Numbered from the stretch's first letter, positions 12,804 to 23,660 are shown. The stretch is 64,000 bases of DNA from Halichondria panicea (GCF_963675165.1 NC_087389.1:902001-966000), one strand, 5' to 3'. A program made the numbers and translations. Notes: generated from the sequence alone by a model not told the origin.

Positions 12804-13387
12804 CTATAAAATGTTCCACTTCCCATTCTTCCTATACGAGTTCATCATTCTTCGTGCTTTTTTCTTGACATCAGGGAATGGGTCATTGTAGAGTTGTTCA
12901 ACAGCTTCCACAATCCTCTCCTCTAAGTGTCTTGGTGATCCATCACCTAGAGCATGCAATGCTTGATCCCTCACAATACCTGCATGTGGAAGAAATAGAG
13001 AGTAGAGGATCATTGGTTGATAATGAAAAGGCATCTTTTAGTATTGCTCGAAGCAAAAGTTCATTCCGAATGAACTCTTACACAAAATATATAATACCCT
13101 TTAAAACAAAAAATTTGGGCCCCTGATATCTAATTATTGTAAATACTTTACATACATGTATAATTATTATATGCATCTAAATAATTATGTGGTCATAATT
13201 ATGCAGCATGGTTTCGTTATGGTAACGTACCTTCTTCATCTGAGAGCATTTCGAAGATCCTCTCCCATACTTGAGGAATGTCTTGTCTCACATGACATGG
13301 GCAGAGATCCTTCAAAGCTTGCTTTCTCTTTCTGGGGTTCGGATCATAGGTCCTCTTGATGTACTCGGAAATGATTTCGTCACACAT
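12804..13387 (-). CDS. Small HEAT-repeat protein
   Basis: Two exons, complement(12804-12979, 13231-13387), join in frame to 110 aa: start MCDEIISEYIKRTYDPNPRK, splice at DEE/GIVRDQALHALGDG, end SYRKNGKWNIL. The sequence is two to three helical hairpins of HEAT type: IPQVWERIFEMLSDEEGIV then RDQALHALGDG, and VEQLYNDPFPDVKKKARRMM, where the Asp-Val and Lys/Arg positions of the HEAT consensus are present. Such short HEAT proteins act as scaffolds; no partner can be named. The first exon is not preceded by an upstream in-frame Met. It sits tail-to-tail with the AP-2 alpha gene and head-to-tail behind the TBC gene, 430 bp from its stop. Whether it is a complete gene or the end of a longer one with more 5' exons cannot be excluded. 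Confidence 0.78.
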
Positions 13388-13817
13388 TTTTTCTTTTCAC
13401 ATTTTTAGAATAGATATTGTACAGTTGCTTCACCCTATATACATGCATATGTGCTATTGCTCGCTGTTCTTTTATGTTTTAAATGTACATGTACTTTGTA
13501 TAGCCTTGCATTCTGTTGTGCAATCATGAATGCTATTTTTACACTGTACGTAATGCATTTTCAAGTAAAGAGGGGTGGGGCTGCTCTGCAGAAATGTAGG
13601 TGGGGGAGGGGCTTATTTGATGACGTAATCACTCCCGTAAATAAAATAATTTTCAAGAATTGTGGTTCTCAATGGAATGATGTTCTGATTAGCAGGTCAT
13701 GAATGCATTCAAAAGTTTTTCAATGTTATTCACTATCAATCAACAGCTATTGCTGGTGTTGTCAGGACCAACAGAGAGCCCCATACAAGCCTATGGAGAT
13801 CGATATAGATATAATCA
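13388..13817. other. Spacer between HEAT gene and TBC gene
   Basis: 430 bp holding the 3' UTR of the TBC gene and presumably the promoter of the HEAT gene. I see no further feature. Confidence 0.5.
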
Positions 13818-15142
13818 TCACAAAACCTGCAGATATAAAGCAATTATAATAACTGTATAATAACTGTACAGTAATTTGTAGGATTCCATTACCTGTGAAT
13901 GTGTTCTTGCTGGGGTGGGTGTGGTGAATATCCTGAAGGCATGATGGTCTCCATGGTGATTGCTGGTCAATAAGTGATCCTGTAGCGGACGCACAGACAG
14001 CTGGAAAAGAAAGTGCAAAAATGTTTAGGGATGTTCTGTTATAATTATTAAGCTATAAGCACCCACCGGTGAGAGAACAGCTGCTGATGGCAGGTGTCTG
14101 GGAGAGGCCACCTGCTGACAAATGGACCGCCTCTTGGCTATTCTAATACTTCTCCTCGGGCTCTGACAGAGGGGGGACTGTAACCGTGGGCTACCGTTGT
14201 TCTCAATCAGGGGAGTGAGTCTCTCTAGTGGAAACATAGTGCTCCTTGGGGAATCGACAAATAGTTTGTTGGGAGGTGTGTCCATACTAACGATGAAGTC
14301 AGTCAGCTCGATGTCCCCAGACCCTTGAATACAGGGAGTGTGTAAAGAGAGATCAAAGCTTTCATCACCATGACATTTGCGCTTTCTCTTCCTAGAGGAA
14401 CGGTAGCTTGGAGTGGAGAGGTCGTTCAGAGCAGGTGTCTGCATGTGTGGAGCTTGTCGGCCAGTGAGGGGTGTCTTGGCTGGAGTGAAAGCATTCTTGA
14501 AACGAGTCAGTAGTGATGGCTTGGACACAACTGGCGTCTCAACACCTATATATAAGAGTGGAATAATTATAGTACATAGATCAAATTGAGCAATACAAAT
14601 TCAAAATTAGCAGTGTACACCAAACACATCTGAGCTCAGATAAAGCATGAACCTACAGTAAAACTTTACCTTTTCTCCTCTTTGTTGCCCGTGGTGTCTC
14701 TGCCTCCATTGTGTCAGTCGGGGCCGACCTCTTGCGTGAACTCCTCCCCTCAGAGCTTCTCTGGGTGTGTGCCTTGGCCAGGTACTGCACCATATCTGAT
14801 TCATCCAGAGAAGTGCGCCAGAGGACAGGCAGTAAGTGTCCCTGGGATACCCTGCAGGCAATATCAGGTAACACAAGTACATGAGATTGTGTAGTATACG
14901 ATTTAAACCCCACAGTTGTAACGTCAATGTACAGTATGATAAAATTGACAAAAATTAAGACTGTAGAGAGTCAAATAGAAGGTTATGCATACGTACCTAT
15001 AGGCAAGCCACTTGTTCAGATAATTATGTGTACTAGAGTTTTAGTATGATAGTTTCTTTGGATACTTACAGTCTGCTTGGAAGGTGCTGAAGGAAAGGCA
15101 GTGCTTGTTCTATCCGGTACATGGCCACCAGTTCAGCTGAAC

Positions 15143-15178
<36 letters not shown>

Positions 15179-16646
15179 ATACTGATCAAGTTATTCTTCG
15201 TAACTTACGGGCACAAACTTTCATGATGGCTAGTGCAACTCTGAAGATTGTGTTGATACCTGGAGAGGAATGATGGTATCAATGAAGGCTTTGAGACAGT
15301 TGCCACAAATAGTGTACCTTCAAAGAACAGTAGATCACAGACGGCTAGTACAGTGTCCCAACAAGGTAGAGAGGTGAGCAAACACATAAACCATGAAGTC
15401 ATGTACAGTAGAGGATGGATACCAAGCTCCTCCTGAAAAAATAGAGACAACTATATAATGACACAGAGAGTTACAGCATGTAATAGCTCAACCAATGCTT
15501 GTTAAATACTAATAGGCTTGTAAGAATTAGCTCAGCAAATGGTATAAGGTACAACTCACCAAGTGCTTGGCAACGTTAGGGAGCTTTTCCTGCAGTACCA
15601 GTGCAAACGCAGCAGCGTGAGTCTGCAATCTAAAGAGGAGGTTATTCACTTACCTGATAATTATAATAAATTTGACCCTCGAGGGTGAGAGTATTACATA
15701 GCCTAATACCTCACCTGCTCATAGAAGCGTCGTAATAACCTGCCAGATACTTTGGACTCTCACACAATGACAGGAGTGCCCAGAACGCATCCTCCTCATC
15801 CATATTCATGAGCAGCAGTCCACCAATATAAGCCATACCTGCACAGATAGTGTCTCACATACAGTACGGACATGATAATATTAGTATTCCACCTTGACAG
15901 TACCCCACTGCGGGGTTGTATGCAGCGTACACTGCTAGCATGTGGAGGAGGGACAGTCTGCCAGGGGCCTCTATAACCCGAAACAGTCGGTGGCATGGAA
16001 ACGATCGACCTACAGTATGTAAAAAGTTCAAAATTTGTAACAACTGTATAAGGGAGTTCACACATGCATGTACCTATGTCCATCATGATTTGCCTGATAG
16101 TTTTGAGGTCCACCCCCTGACATGCTATCTCAACGGATGGTTGCTCCAGGTAACCGTTGAGTGTTCGAATGTCCTGTTCACTGGAGTACTCAGACACACC
16201 AAGAGCTCTCAGCTGAGCTTGTAACTCCATCAGCTTAGCCTGAAGAACAAATAGTGTAAGAGTGCATGGGGTTTGTAATATGGCAAAGGGTCATTAAAAT
16301 AATGGATGAAATAAGGACTGCACATAATATATGGTAAAGGGTCACTAGAGTAATAATGAAATATTAATGGCTAAAAGTACATGGCAAAGGGTCACCAAGG
16401 TAATGGGTGGTGAAATATTGACGACTATAATTATGACAGTCATTATTACTTCATCACACAATAAATATCACCCTAACACTATACAGATTGCGCTTACCTG
16501 ATAACTGAAGTCAGACTGTGCCCTGAGGGTGTGAGTGTCGAGGAACAGTTGCCATGCTCTGGAGCGCAGTGACCGAGGGAGACCTTTACGAAGCAACTGC
16601 CTCACCTAAGCGTAGAAAACAATCAATGGATTTTCTAGCTACACAA

Positions 16647-16733
<87 letters not shown>

Positions 16734-16769
16734 ACACACACACACACACACACACAACACACACACATG

Positions 16770-16802
<33 letters not shown>

Positions 16803-16806
16803 ACAC

Positions 16807-16879
<73 letters not shown>

Positions 16880-17346
16880 CACACACGCACACACACACAT
16901 AATAGGTCTAACAACATGTGATGTACCTTGTGTGGGGAGTCCTGGTCCCACGAGTCCAGTGTCTCCGTCCACTGTCTCGCTACCTCTTCACTCGGCTGGG
17001 GGCTAGAAAACACAACTAATTATACAAACGGATGGCATGAAAATTATGTTAAAATTTATACATCAATGGAAAACTTTTTCTCATATGCAAACAATCACAT
17101 TCTAATGTAAGAGGGCAATATATTTTTGTGTGAATGTTGGTCCATCAATATAAAGCAAGCATAATTACAGCATCCAAGTAGATAGTTGGCTCTATGATCT
17201 ATAACTACATGTACGCTATGTTAACATAATTATGTACCGGTATGTATCTACCTGTAGCCATGACATCTCTCATCTGAGAGGTCTCCATCATTTTCATCAC
17301 TTGCAACCAAGAAACCATACTCATCAAACTCTTGATTACCATTCAT
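13818..17346 (-). CDS. TBC-domain Rab GTPase-activating protein, TBC1D10-like
   Basis: Fourteen exons, complement(13818-13826, 13893-14000, 14067-14545, 14670-14851, 15070-15136, 15209-15259, 15318-15432, 15560-15629, 15715-15838, 15893-16009, 16074-16239, 16498-16605, 16927-17002, 17252-17346), join in frame to about 588 aa. The N-terminus has FDEYGFL and a [23 protein letters not shown] stretch as in TBC1D10 proteins. The TBC domain carries the arginine finger in [13 protein letters not shown] (IxxDxxR) and the glutamine finger in NPAVGYCQG (YxQ), so it should be catalytically active in Rab-GTP hydrolysis. [17 protein letters not shown] and [12 protein letters not shown] mark its C-terminal half. 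The tail (about 150 residues, mostly one exon) is Ser/Pro/basic with [11 protein letters not shown] and SIRIAKRRS, which could act as nuclear localisation or phosphorylation sites. The last exon adds only two codons and the stop. The Rab target is not predictable. Confidence 0.93.
15150..15176. repeat. (GA)n microsatellite
   Basis: About 13 GA units directly upstream, on the coding strand, of the TBC exon 15070-15136, forming its polypyrimidine tract on the minus strand. Confidence 0.95.
16263..16420. repeat. Imperfect tandem repeat in TBC intron
   Basis: Three diverged units of about 55-60 bp, each with atggyaaagggtca followed by taatgg or taatga and gaaata, between TBC exons 16074-16239 and 16498-16605. 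Confidence 0.75.
16649..16900. repeat. Long (CA)n microsatellite, about 250 bp
   Basis: Nearly pure CA with a few interruptions (tca, aacaca, atgcac, acgcgcgcgc). It sits in the TBC intron between 16605 and 16927 and produces spurious Thr-His and Val-Cys ORFs on both strands. Confidence 0.97.
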
Positions 17347-18120
17347 GACTCAATGCAGTAATCCCTAACAGCTCTATGTGGCAATGTTTCTTATGTTCAG
17401 CTTTTGAAAGTAGTGTAGTGGTTGGTAAAGGTCAAAGTCCACTAGGAGTGTGTTTCGAATAGTGACTGCAGGGCAACGTGTGTAATTAGGTACATTATAG
17501 AAATTCCATTAAAGTATTAATTAATGACACCCACTGCACTAAAACAAAAAGTACTGAGTTTTGTAAGAGCCATATGAATCTATCCATATAGCCTTAGGAA
17601 TATCAGTTATTGAGGCAGGCTCTCTGGCCAGTTACATTTTGTACTCATCATATAATTTACTATAGTTAGCTACAGGTCAAATTAAATTCTTTGGACTTAC
17701 TTTATTTATAAAGTGCCATGTTGTGATTTATATACTACTAGCTGCATGAGGCACTGCTCATTCAATTACACCTCAGGAGAATCATATGCAAACGCAAAAC
17801 AAGTGTTTATATCATGTACACAATAGACAAAAACATCATTGACTGCATAAGGCGAAAAGAACATATCTATAATTATAACTAAATTGTTTATGACTAACAG
17901 TGCGTGGCTGGCTACATTTCACAATAGCCGCTATATAATTCCCTGGGAAATTCCCAGGGAAAGTCCCGGGGACGAACCTACATGAATAAAAAACATATGA
18001 CGTTATGAGAACCTAATGTATTCATAAACGCACATTTCCATACATGGAAGAAACCCGATAAGAAGCACACACACTAGAAGATGGGGCACTCATAATGACA
18101 ACTAAGAACAGTTTGTGGTG
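17347..18120. other. Intergenic, no supported gene
   Basis: 5' flank of the TBC gene. AT-rich. A short palindrome ttccctgggaaattcccagggaa at 17938-17961 (here named by its arms ccctggga / tcccaggg) is followed by gtcccggggacgaacc, a string with a relative at 20117-20178 upstream of the next promoter. Confidence 0.5.
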
Positions 18121-18530
18121 TGGTGAGCATAGTAGTTCCACTCCAGAGCTGCTCAGACTAATGAGTCTGCCGCCAGAGGCTGGCCCATGTTTGTTCACCA
18201 GTGTACACTACTACAACCTCTGACACTCATAGCAACCAGTACTACCTGTATGTCAATACACTTAACATTATGGTACAAAATGTGCATCAAAGCAACCCAC
18301 TTTTCAAATTGGCCATTGCCGCAATCTCATTAGCCCACTATCCACTATCGGGCTGCTGCTATCGGTGCTCCATCACCTAGTGAGTAGCACAGTGAGTAGC
18401 ACGAGGTGCTGCCGTAGCAATGCCACGTCACCACACACACTACGTCATCCAATAACTGATGGACACTATAAAGCGGCCATGGCCGTGGGAGACTGGGTCA
18501 GGCAGAGTGTGAGAGAATAGCTACCTGTGA
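18121..18530 (+). promoter_or_regulatory. Promoter P1: upstream module copy 1 plus TATA box
   Basis: Positions 18121-18370 are copy 1 of a module found six times in this window (shared strings: tgagcatagtagttccactc, aatgagtctgccgccag, gtgtacactactacaacctc, actcatagcaaccagtact, cacttaacattatggtac). A TATA box (ctataaag) lies at 18470, followed by a probable first exon that ends at a GT donor near 18570. In copies 1 and 2 the module continues with tgtgcatcaaagcaaccc and ttggccattgccgcaatctc; copies 3-6 continue differently. Confidence 0.65.
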
Positions 18531-18673
18531 GAAACCTACGGACAAAGAAAACATTTCCACAACACGAAGGTGAAAAAAACTTTTACAATACTACTTTAGA
18601 AGCTAGGCAATTTAACGAATTGTTTTCCTAATATGTACCTTTTAATTGCAGGATTACATACTCCCAAGGAAAT

Positions 18674-18921
18674 ATGGACGGCGTAACAGCGAATGCAACA
18701 GGCAATACAAAAATTAACCCGGTAGGAGAGCACGCTCAGTTCCCTGTAATACCACAATCACTATTTCTAGGATGGCATAATTATAATTTTGCGAAAAACT
18801 TTTGTAATTTTGCACCAGTACTACTCTAGCGTTATACATGCTCCACTCTATTTCACAGATTTCCCTGCCCAAGATGAACTGCGATGATCATAAAGGCTGC
18901 CCGCCATGTGTTATTCTCTAA
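18674..18921 (+). CDS. Short two-exon protein ending in a CaaX box (CVIL)
   Basis: Coding exons 18674-18721 (MDGVTANATGNTKINP, phase 0) and 18859-18921 (ISLPKMNCDDHKGCPPCVIL, stop) give 36 aa. A 5' UTR intron runs from about 18571 to 18651. The last four residues CVIL form a CaaX box with terminal Leu, the class recognised by geranylgeranyltransferase I, and two Cys precede it (CPPC). An AATAAA polyadenylation signal starts at 18932, eleven bases after the stop, supporting a real terminal exon. The product would be a small membrane-anchored peptide. It resembles the terminal exons at 25815 and 28519 (ending CTIL). No known family is recognised; heterotrimeric G gamma subunits share such CaaX ends but are about 70 aa long and helical, which this is not. 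Confidence 0.6.
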
Positions 18922-18937
18922 GCATGCATTCAATAAA

Positions 18938-20284
18938 CATCACTGACAGCTGTAAAAGATCAATGAAACTACAAAACTGAGAGCTCAGAATGTCTAAAAT
19001 AGCAGGATATATTAATTGTAAATCATAAGACAGTACTGTTAGGTAGCAATTAATACAGCTCATTATTATTATTTTTCTAAACTCCTTTTTTTTAATCTGT
19101 TTCTTAATTTGTAATGGTAGTTGTGTTTGTCTATATAAATTATGGTTTGTTGCTCTCTTAAGTCAAGTGCTGGTGTAAGGTAACTAAGGACTGGGTGGTT
19201 CTAACAAGAGCCTAACTAGATAAATGCAAAGTGTCAGAGACAACAGAGCCAGCCCTACACACTTGGGTCAAGTGGATGCTCCTCTAACAAAAACAACAGC
19301 AGACAATAAAGGCTCTTTGATGGTCAGGTTATCAGGAGAACTACAAGCTGTTAAAGAGATAGTTGATCTTAGAACTAGAGCTGTGGGTGATTGTGTTGAG
19401 AGGAACATTTCCTAGCAGACAGAATTGAATTTAGCTGAAGTGATTATGGTTTGAGCTGGAAATTCCTCTCCTACTCACAACCCTCCCAACCACAAGGGTA
19501 GTACCACAATCACATAATGAATGAATACTCATAATGCCAGGTCACAAGTGGGAGTACTAAGAAACATGCATATCAGTAAACACAGAGCACTGACTGTACT
19601 AGGAAAACTCACACTGTTTGCTTATTCTACTTCCAGGTAGCTATGACAACAGCTATGACAACAAGCCTTGACATTCCCAACACTGCATGGAACAAAATGA
19701 ACAGACACATGATATAGCATTGCCATACATGTATATAGTACTTTTTATAAATGGTGTGAATAATACAATTATCCTACACACAACAAGACAGGTATAAGCC
19801 ACACAAATATGAATGAACCTGGGACAGAAAAACAGAGACACCCTCTAGTTGCTCATCTCACAAGATGATTTGTGTATAGTCACACCTATATTGCATCCAT
19901 TTCATGATAAAACACCCATGAACATAAGTATAGGTATAGGACCTACTGGACACCAATAATGATAGGACTGTGAAATCCTAATTGTCAAACAAGCTTCACA
20001 ATTCTTATACACACTTGTAGCTCAATGTTCACAATATGGCTATAGCTGATCACACACACAATTATGGGATTGATGATACTGAATGCATGACTGAATGCAG
20101 ACCACTTATATACATTGCCGGGGCGAACCCAGGGGGTGACCCATCGATAAGAGAAGCTGACATAGGGACTGTCCCGGGGAAAGGCCACGGCAGAAAGAAA
20201 AAACACAATAACTTCCGGAGAGGTCACAAAGGTGACGATCTGTTAAGGGGAATGACATACACACACCATACTCACTGGAAAACA
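18938..20284. other. Spacer between P1 and P2 genes
   Basis: No firm gene. A phase-0 open stretch after actag at 19214-19303 could be a further terminal exon (29 codons, INAKCQRQQSQ... ending SRQ), but the polypyrimidine tract is poor. A 63-codon ORF at 19224-19415 in another frame has no recognisable domain. Both are unassigned. Confidence 0.4.
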
Positions 20285-20760
20285 GCTTGTGGTGGTGAGC
20301 ATAGTAGTGCTCTGCTCACTAATGAGTCTGCCGCCAGACTCTGGCTCATGGTTTGTTCATAAGTGTACACTACTACAACCTCTGACACTCATAGCAACCA
20401 GTACTAACCTGTATGTCAATCCACTTAACATTATGGTACAAAATGTGCATCAAAGCAACCCACTGTTCAGATTGGCCATTGCCGCAATCTCATTAGCCCA
20501 CTATACCACTATCGGGCTGCTGCTATCGTGCTCCATCACCTGGTGAGTAGCACGAGGTGCTGCCATGGCAAGTAGTACCCAATCATGCCCACATCATATG
20601 ATCAGCCAGGCTTCGGGAAGGTTCTGAAGCAATTACGTCAGACAATTATCAATAATACATTGGCAAAAGGTCCAATCATATCACTACACGTTATGGGAAA
20701 ATGACTAGGATATTTCTACGAGCCCGGTGCTTTCCTGGAGCCCACCGTCCCTATATAACA
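20285..20760 (+). promoter_or_regulatory. Promoter P2: upstream module copy 2 plus TATA box
   Basis: Module copy 2 spans about 20285-20545 and matches copy 1 over nearly its whole length, including the ttggccattgccgcaatctc extension. A TATA box (ctatataaca) lies at 20751-20760. Upstream, 20117-20178 repeats a gacc/cccggg-rich string seen at 17945. Confidence 0.65.
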
Positions 20761-21042
20761 GCCAGCAAATTTGAGAGCTACATATCAAAGGATAGAAGGA
20801 CCAAAAGACCAAAAGATCAAAGACTCTGCAATACGTGTACCAAGAGATTTATTTGGAAAAGTACGTTCGCTGTAAATTGGTTATTTGCAGTAGTATAGTA
20901 CCTGTAATTAAGTGTACTTTCAGAGAGTACAGTAGCTGCATGGCTTACCATTGAACTCTCTGTTTTATTTTCACATTTCTCCTACAGTCCTGAGAGCTGT
21001 GCCTTCTGTTGTTGACCTGAAAAACTCAAACAAGCAATAAAA

Positions 21043-21045
21043 ATG
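21043..21045 (+). CDS. Start exon of P2 locus: a lone ATG before a donor
   Basis: The exon that follows a good acceptor (tcctacag, ends 20986) carries an ATG at 21043-21045 immediately followed by the donor gtaagt. The start exon therefore contributes one residue, Met, and leaves phase 0. Ten terminal exons that all open in phase 0 follow within 4.9 kb (21304 to 25907). Each could be joined to this ATG to give a different short protein. Transcript data are needed to show which joins are used. Confidence 0.6.
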
Positions 21046-21303
21046 GTAAGTGAAAAATATGGGGAACTTTTTTTTTGTTATGTGCAAGATTATGGAGTGT
21101 CGCAAATATTACGTTGCACCTGCATGTAACAGCAAGATTTTTACAACCCACAAAAACTGAAAAACCAGTTAGCAAAATTAATACATAATCTGATTCAATT
21201 AAGCAATTTTCTTAGACTTTACTTTCTCAACACACTGTGCAAAAAGTGCAAAACAAATCAGCTAAAACAGAGAGAATTCTGAAACACAACATTTCTTACT
21301 TAG

Positions 21304-21534
21304 AGTGGTCCCAAAAGGCGCTGTGACGAAGATGAGGTCGAGGAGCTTGTTAACGAGGCAGACAAACTAGGTGACCAAGTGGGACAGATACTAGAGCACC
21401 CCCAGAACCAACCAGATCTACCACGAGAGCGGAAACTGGAGAGGCTGTTGGTTAAAGAGGAGAAAAAAGTCGAGGAATTAGTTAAAAAACTTGATAACCC
21501 TCACCCACAAAATGAACCTGATTGTTCACGATAA
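21304..21534 (+). CDS. P2 terminal exon 1: coiled-coil tail
   Basis: Phase-0 exon after acttag, 76 residues then stop: SGPKRRCDEDEVEELVNEAD at the start, ending PDCSR. It is highly charged with heptad-like Leu/Val (ERKLERLLVKEEKKVEELVK). It follows the ATG exon directly. It shares with the exons at 22028, 24057 and 24450 the plan helix - Pro-rich short loop (HPQNQPD) - helix, and a C-terminus rich in Pro, Cys and Arg. Confidence 0.65.
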   Translation, partial: SGPKRRCDEDEVEELVNEADKLGDQVGQILEHPQNQPDLPRERKLERLLVKEEKKVEELVKKLDNPHPQNEPDCSR

Positions 21535-21752
21535 AAAAAAAACTCTAACTGAAGCACTTGTATTATTATAATTATTATATTATTTTTAAACCTTGCATGT
21601 GAACACGTTTGCTATATATAGGGGGTCACAAAGTGCATACAGGTATTTGATTATTTAACGCTATTTTAAGTTATGGCTAGTTTGACTTACAGTAAAGGCT
21701 GTTGCAGTCTCTTCAAAATCTTTCATAGCATCTGTTTGCACTATTATCGTAG

Positions 21753-21875
21753 GATCCTCTTACAGTGGGAGCTGTTGTAGTCATTTGTGGAGTGGGTTGT
21801 TGGATTTGTTGCTGCTGCAAGGGCAAAAATGGTGGCAACTCCCACGATCAGAACAAGAAGGATAACTCGCGATGA
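21753..21875 (+). CDS. P2 terminal exon 2: hydrophobic plus CCCC membrane tail
   Basis: Phase-0 exon after atcgtag, 40 residues then TGA. The sequence begins DPLTVGAVVVICGVGCWICC and continues CCKGKNGG, ending DNSR. A stretch of about 14 hydrophobic residues runs into four consecutive Cys and then a Lys/Asn-rich hydrophilic tail. This is the pattern of a short membrane segment with a palmitoylated cytosolic boundary. Joined to the lone Met exon it would be a 41-residue membrane peptide. No homologue is recognised. Confidence 0.6.
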   Translation, partial: DPLTVGAVVVICGVGCWICCCCKGKNGGNSHDQNKKDNSR

Positions 21876-22027
21876 ACCAGCAAATAGAGACAATAGCTGC
21901 AGTATACCTGCAGAAAATAGATATTTAGAATGTGTATCTGACAAAACAAAACGCGATGTGTTTCAAATGCGAGCCAATAATTAAGGGGGGTAGTAAATAC
22001 AGTTATAATAATACACTTACTACACAG

Positions 22028-22348
22028 AGTCTGAGTTACAATGACAGAAAACTAAATGAGTTGGAGGGGAAGTTGAAGCAGCTGCAAGTCCAGCTGAACC
22101 AACAGAACACAGAACTGATCAACTATCCGAGGAACAAAGATACAGTGCGTCCACACTTTCAAATGACCAGGAGTACAGTAGGACAAACAAACCAGAGTAT
22201 CGAGGCCATACGACTAAACCCAGTTGGTGTTCAGCGTCCGCAACAACGTTTTCAACAAATACAACTATTACAAGGGAGCATAGCGCAGCTCATTGCTGAA
22301 ATAAACGGGCGTCTTCTACCTCAGAGTCACCCACCCTGTCCCCGTTAG
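22028..22348 (+). CDS. P2 terminal exon 3: coiled-coil tail
   Basis: Phase-0 exon after ctacacag, 106 residues then TAG, beginning SLSYNDRKLNELEGKLKQLQ and ending PPCPR. It is a predicted two-helix coiled coil: a Leu/Gln heptad region, a NYPRNKDTVRP turn, then a second helix (QQRFQQIQLLQGSIAQLI) and the conserved RLLPQSHPPCPR end. An AATAAA lies at about 22466, 115 bases after the stop. Paralogous to 24057 and 24450. Confidence 0.7.
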   Translation, partial: SLSYNDRKLNELEGKLKQLQVQLNQQNTELINYPRNKDTVRPHFQMTRSTVGQTNQSIEAIRLNPVGVQRPQQRFQQIQLLQGSIAQLIAEINGRLLPQSHPPCPR

Positions 22349-22484
22349 AGAAAGAGAGAGAGGACTTGTGCAAACTCGTTAGCTAACAATAGTTATGTAC
22401 TTGAATTATTTTAGGTATTATTAACATTAACCTTTTAACTGACTGAAAACACTACACACTGCAAATAAACTTGCATCAGAATGA

Positions 22485-22765
22485 CCCAAAAGAGAGACGG
22501 ACAGACGGCTGTAGTATCTGCAGAAAGTAGAGAACGTGTGTGATGTTTCATTGGTTACCAATTAATTAAAGGGTGATGCAGTTGTATTAATAATACGCTT
22601 AAGTTAAAGGCATAAAAAATGTAGCACAATCCTTACTATAGACAATTCTTATTCATCACTAGTAAAATTTGCTTGGTAATGGGGGCAATGGCAGCGAAAT
22701 GGTGGAAGTGTGCACCTGACAACCCCCCCCCCCAGATACACCTCGCTAGGAAAAGACTAGTATTA
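22485..22765 (+). pseudogene. Worn copies of neighbouring P2 exons
   Basis: 22500-22620 resembles the flank of the exons at 21875 and 24057 (gcagttgtattaataatacgctt is shared, written here as two parts gcagttgtatt and aataatacgctt). 22660-22765 resembles the poly-Gly exon region at 23230-23410 (aaatttgctt, cctgacaacc, gatacacct) but lacks a usable acceptor and frame. These are remnants of local exon duplication. Confidence 0.5.
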
Positions 22766-22884
22766 AAGTGATACAGTTTAACTAGGGCAAGGAGCTTTAG
22801 CATGCTTCTGACTTGCGCAATAGTAATTTTGTTTCGAAGGAGTATAATGACATGTATTTCAATAATTATTTACTGCGTATGTAG

Positions 22885-23058
22885 GGAGGGGGAAAAAAAG
22901 AAAAAACTACTTCAGCTTCTTCAACTACCACAAAAAAGCCAAAAGATGTGGCTACAAAAGAATCAACTACCTGCACCACAACCCCTACTGTCCCCCAGCA
23001 GACCAAAACAAGGCCTCATGATCACAATCCTAAACCCAAGCCTCGTTCAAAGAACTAA
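22885..23058 (+). CDS. P2 terminal exon 4: Lys/Thr-rich tail
   Basis: Phase-0 exon after gcgtatgtag, 57 residues then TAA, beginning GGGKKEKTTSASSTTTKKPK and ending KPKPRSKN. Low complexity, basic, Thr-rich, probably disordered. The acceptor context (actgcgtatgtag) matches that of the exon at 23562 (actgcgtataatag), so the two are paralogous. Confidence 0.55.
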   Translation, partial: GGGKKEKTTSASSTTTKKPKDVATKESTTCTTTPTVPQQTKTRPHDHNPKPKPRSKN

Positions 23059-23248
23059 CTGCTACTAACAGATTGTAGAATTATAGCTGTCTTCAATGAA
23101 CTTTTGATGTGAAATTAGACTTGCTAAACTGCAAACCAACAGACAAATACAAGAACTTATAGGCGTAACTTATAAGCGTAAAAAATGGAGTATAATCCTT
23201 ACTGTAGACAATATCTTATTCACCACTAGTAAAATTTGCTTTTGTTAG

Positions 23249-23434
23249 GGTAATAGAGGTGGAGGTGGGTGCCATGGTGGTGGTGGTGGCGGTGGTGGTG
23301 GTGGTGGTGGTGGTGGTGGTGGCAGTGAAAATAGTGAAAGTGATGTATATGGTGAAAGCGGGCATCCTGACAACCTCCTGGATACACCTTGCTCGAAAGA
23401 ACTAGTTAAGAACAGAAAGACACGTAGTATTTAA
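23249..23434 (+). CDS. P2 terminal exon 5: poly-glycine tail
   Basis: Phase-0 exon after ttttgttag, 61 residues then TAA. It begins GNRGGGGCHG, continues as about 14 consecutive Gly coded by a (GGT)n tract at 23276-23322, then an acidic Ser-rich part (SENSESDVYGESGHPDNLLD) and a basic end (KNRKTRSI). The Gly run is a trinucleotide repeat and likely varies in length among individuals. Confidence 0.55.
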   Translation, partial: GNRGGGGCHGGGGGGGGGGGGGGGGSENSESDVYGESGHPDNLLDTPCSKELVKNRKTRSI

Positions 23435-23561
23435 AGTGATACGGTTTGGTTTAACTAAGGCAAAGAGCTTTAGCATGCTTCTGACAAATTATTAATTTTG
23501 TGCACATAGTAATTTTGTTTCGAGGAAGTATATTTCAATGATTATTCACTGCGTATAATAG

Positions 23562-23660
23562 GAAGAAGAAAAACAAAAAGCTGAAAAGAAAGAGACGACC
23601 GAGAAAGAGACGACCACGACAAGAGACCATCCGCAGAGTAAGCCAGATATAGCTCGCTGA
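23562..23660 (+). CDS. P2 terminal exon 6: Glu/Lys/Thr-rich tail
   Basis: Phase-0 exon after gtataatag, 32 residues then TGA: EEEKQKAEKKETTEKETTTT at the start, ending PDIAR. A short charged helix followed by a Thr run. Closely related in flank to the exon at 22885. Confidence 0.5.
   Translation, partial: EEEKQKAEKKETTEKETTTTRDHPQSKPDIAR

Noticed and set aside
16554-17013. Thr-His and Val-Cys rich ORFs
   Set aside because: Produced by the (CA)n microsatellite in a TBC intron.
18859-18921. Heterotrimeric G protein gamma subunit (because of the CVIL end)
   Set aside because: Total length is about 36 aa and the helical gamma-subunit sequence is missing; only the prenylation box is shared.
19224-19415. 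63-aa ORF between P1 and P2
   Set aside because: An in-frame stop lies directly before its ATG, there is no acceptor in the right phase and no domain is recognised.
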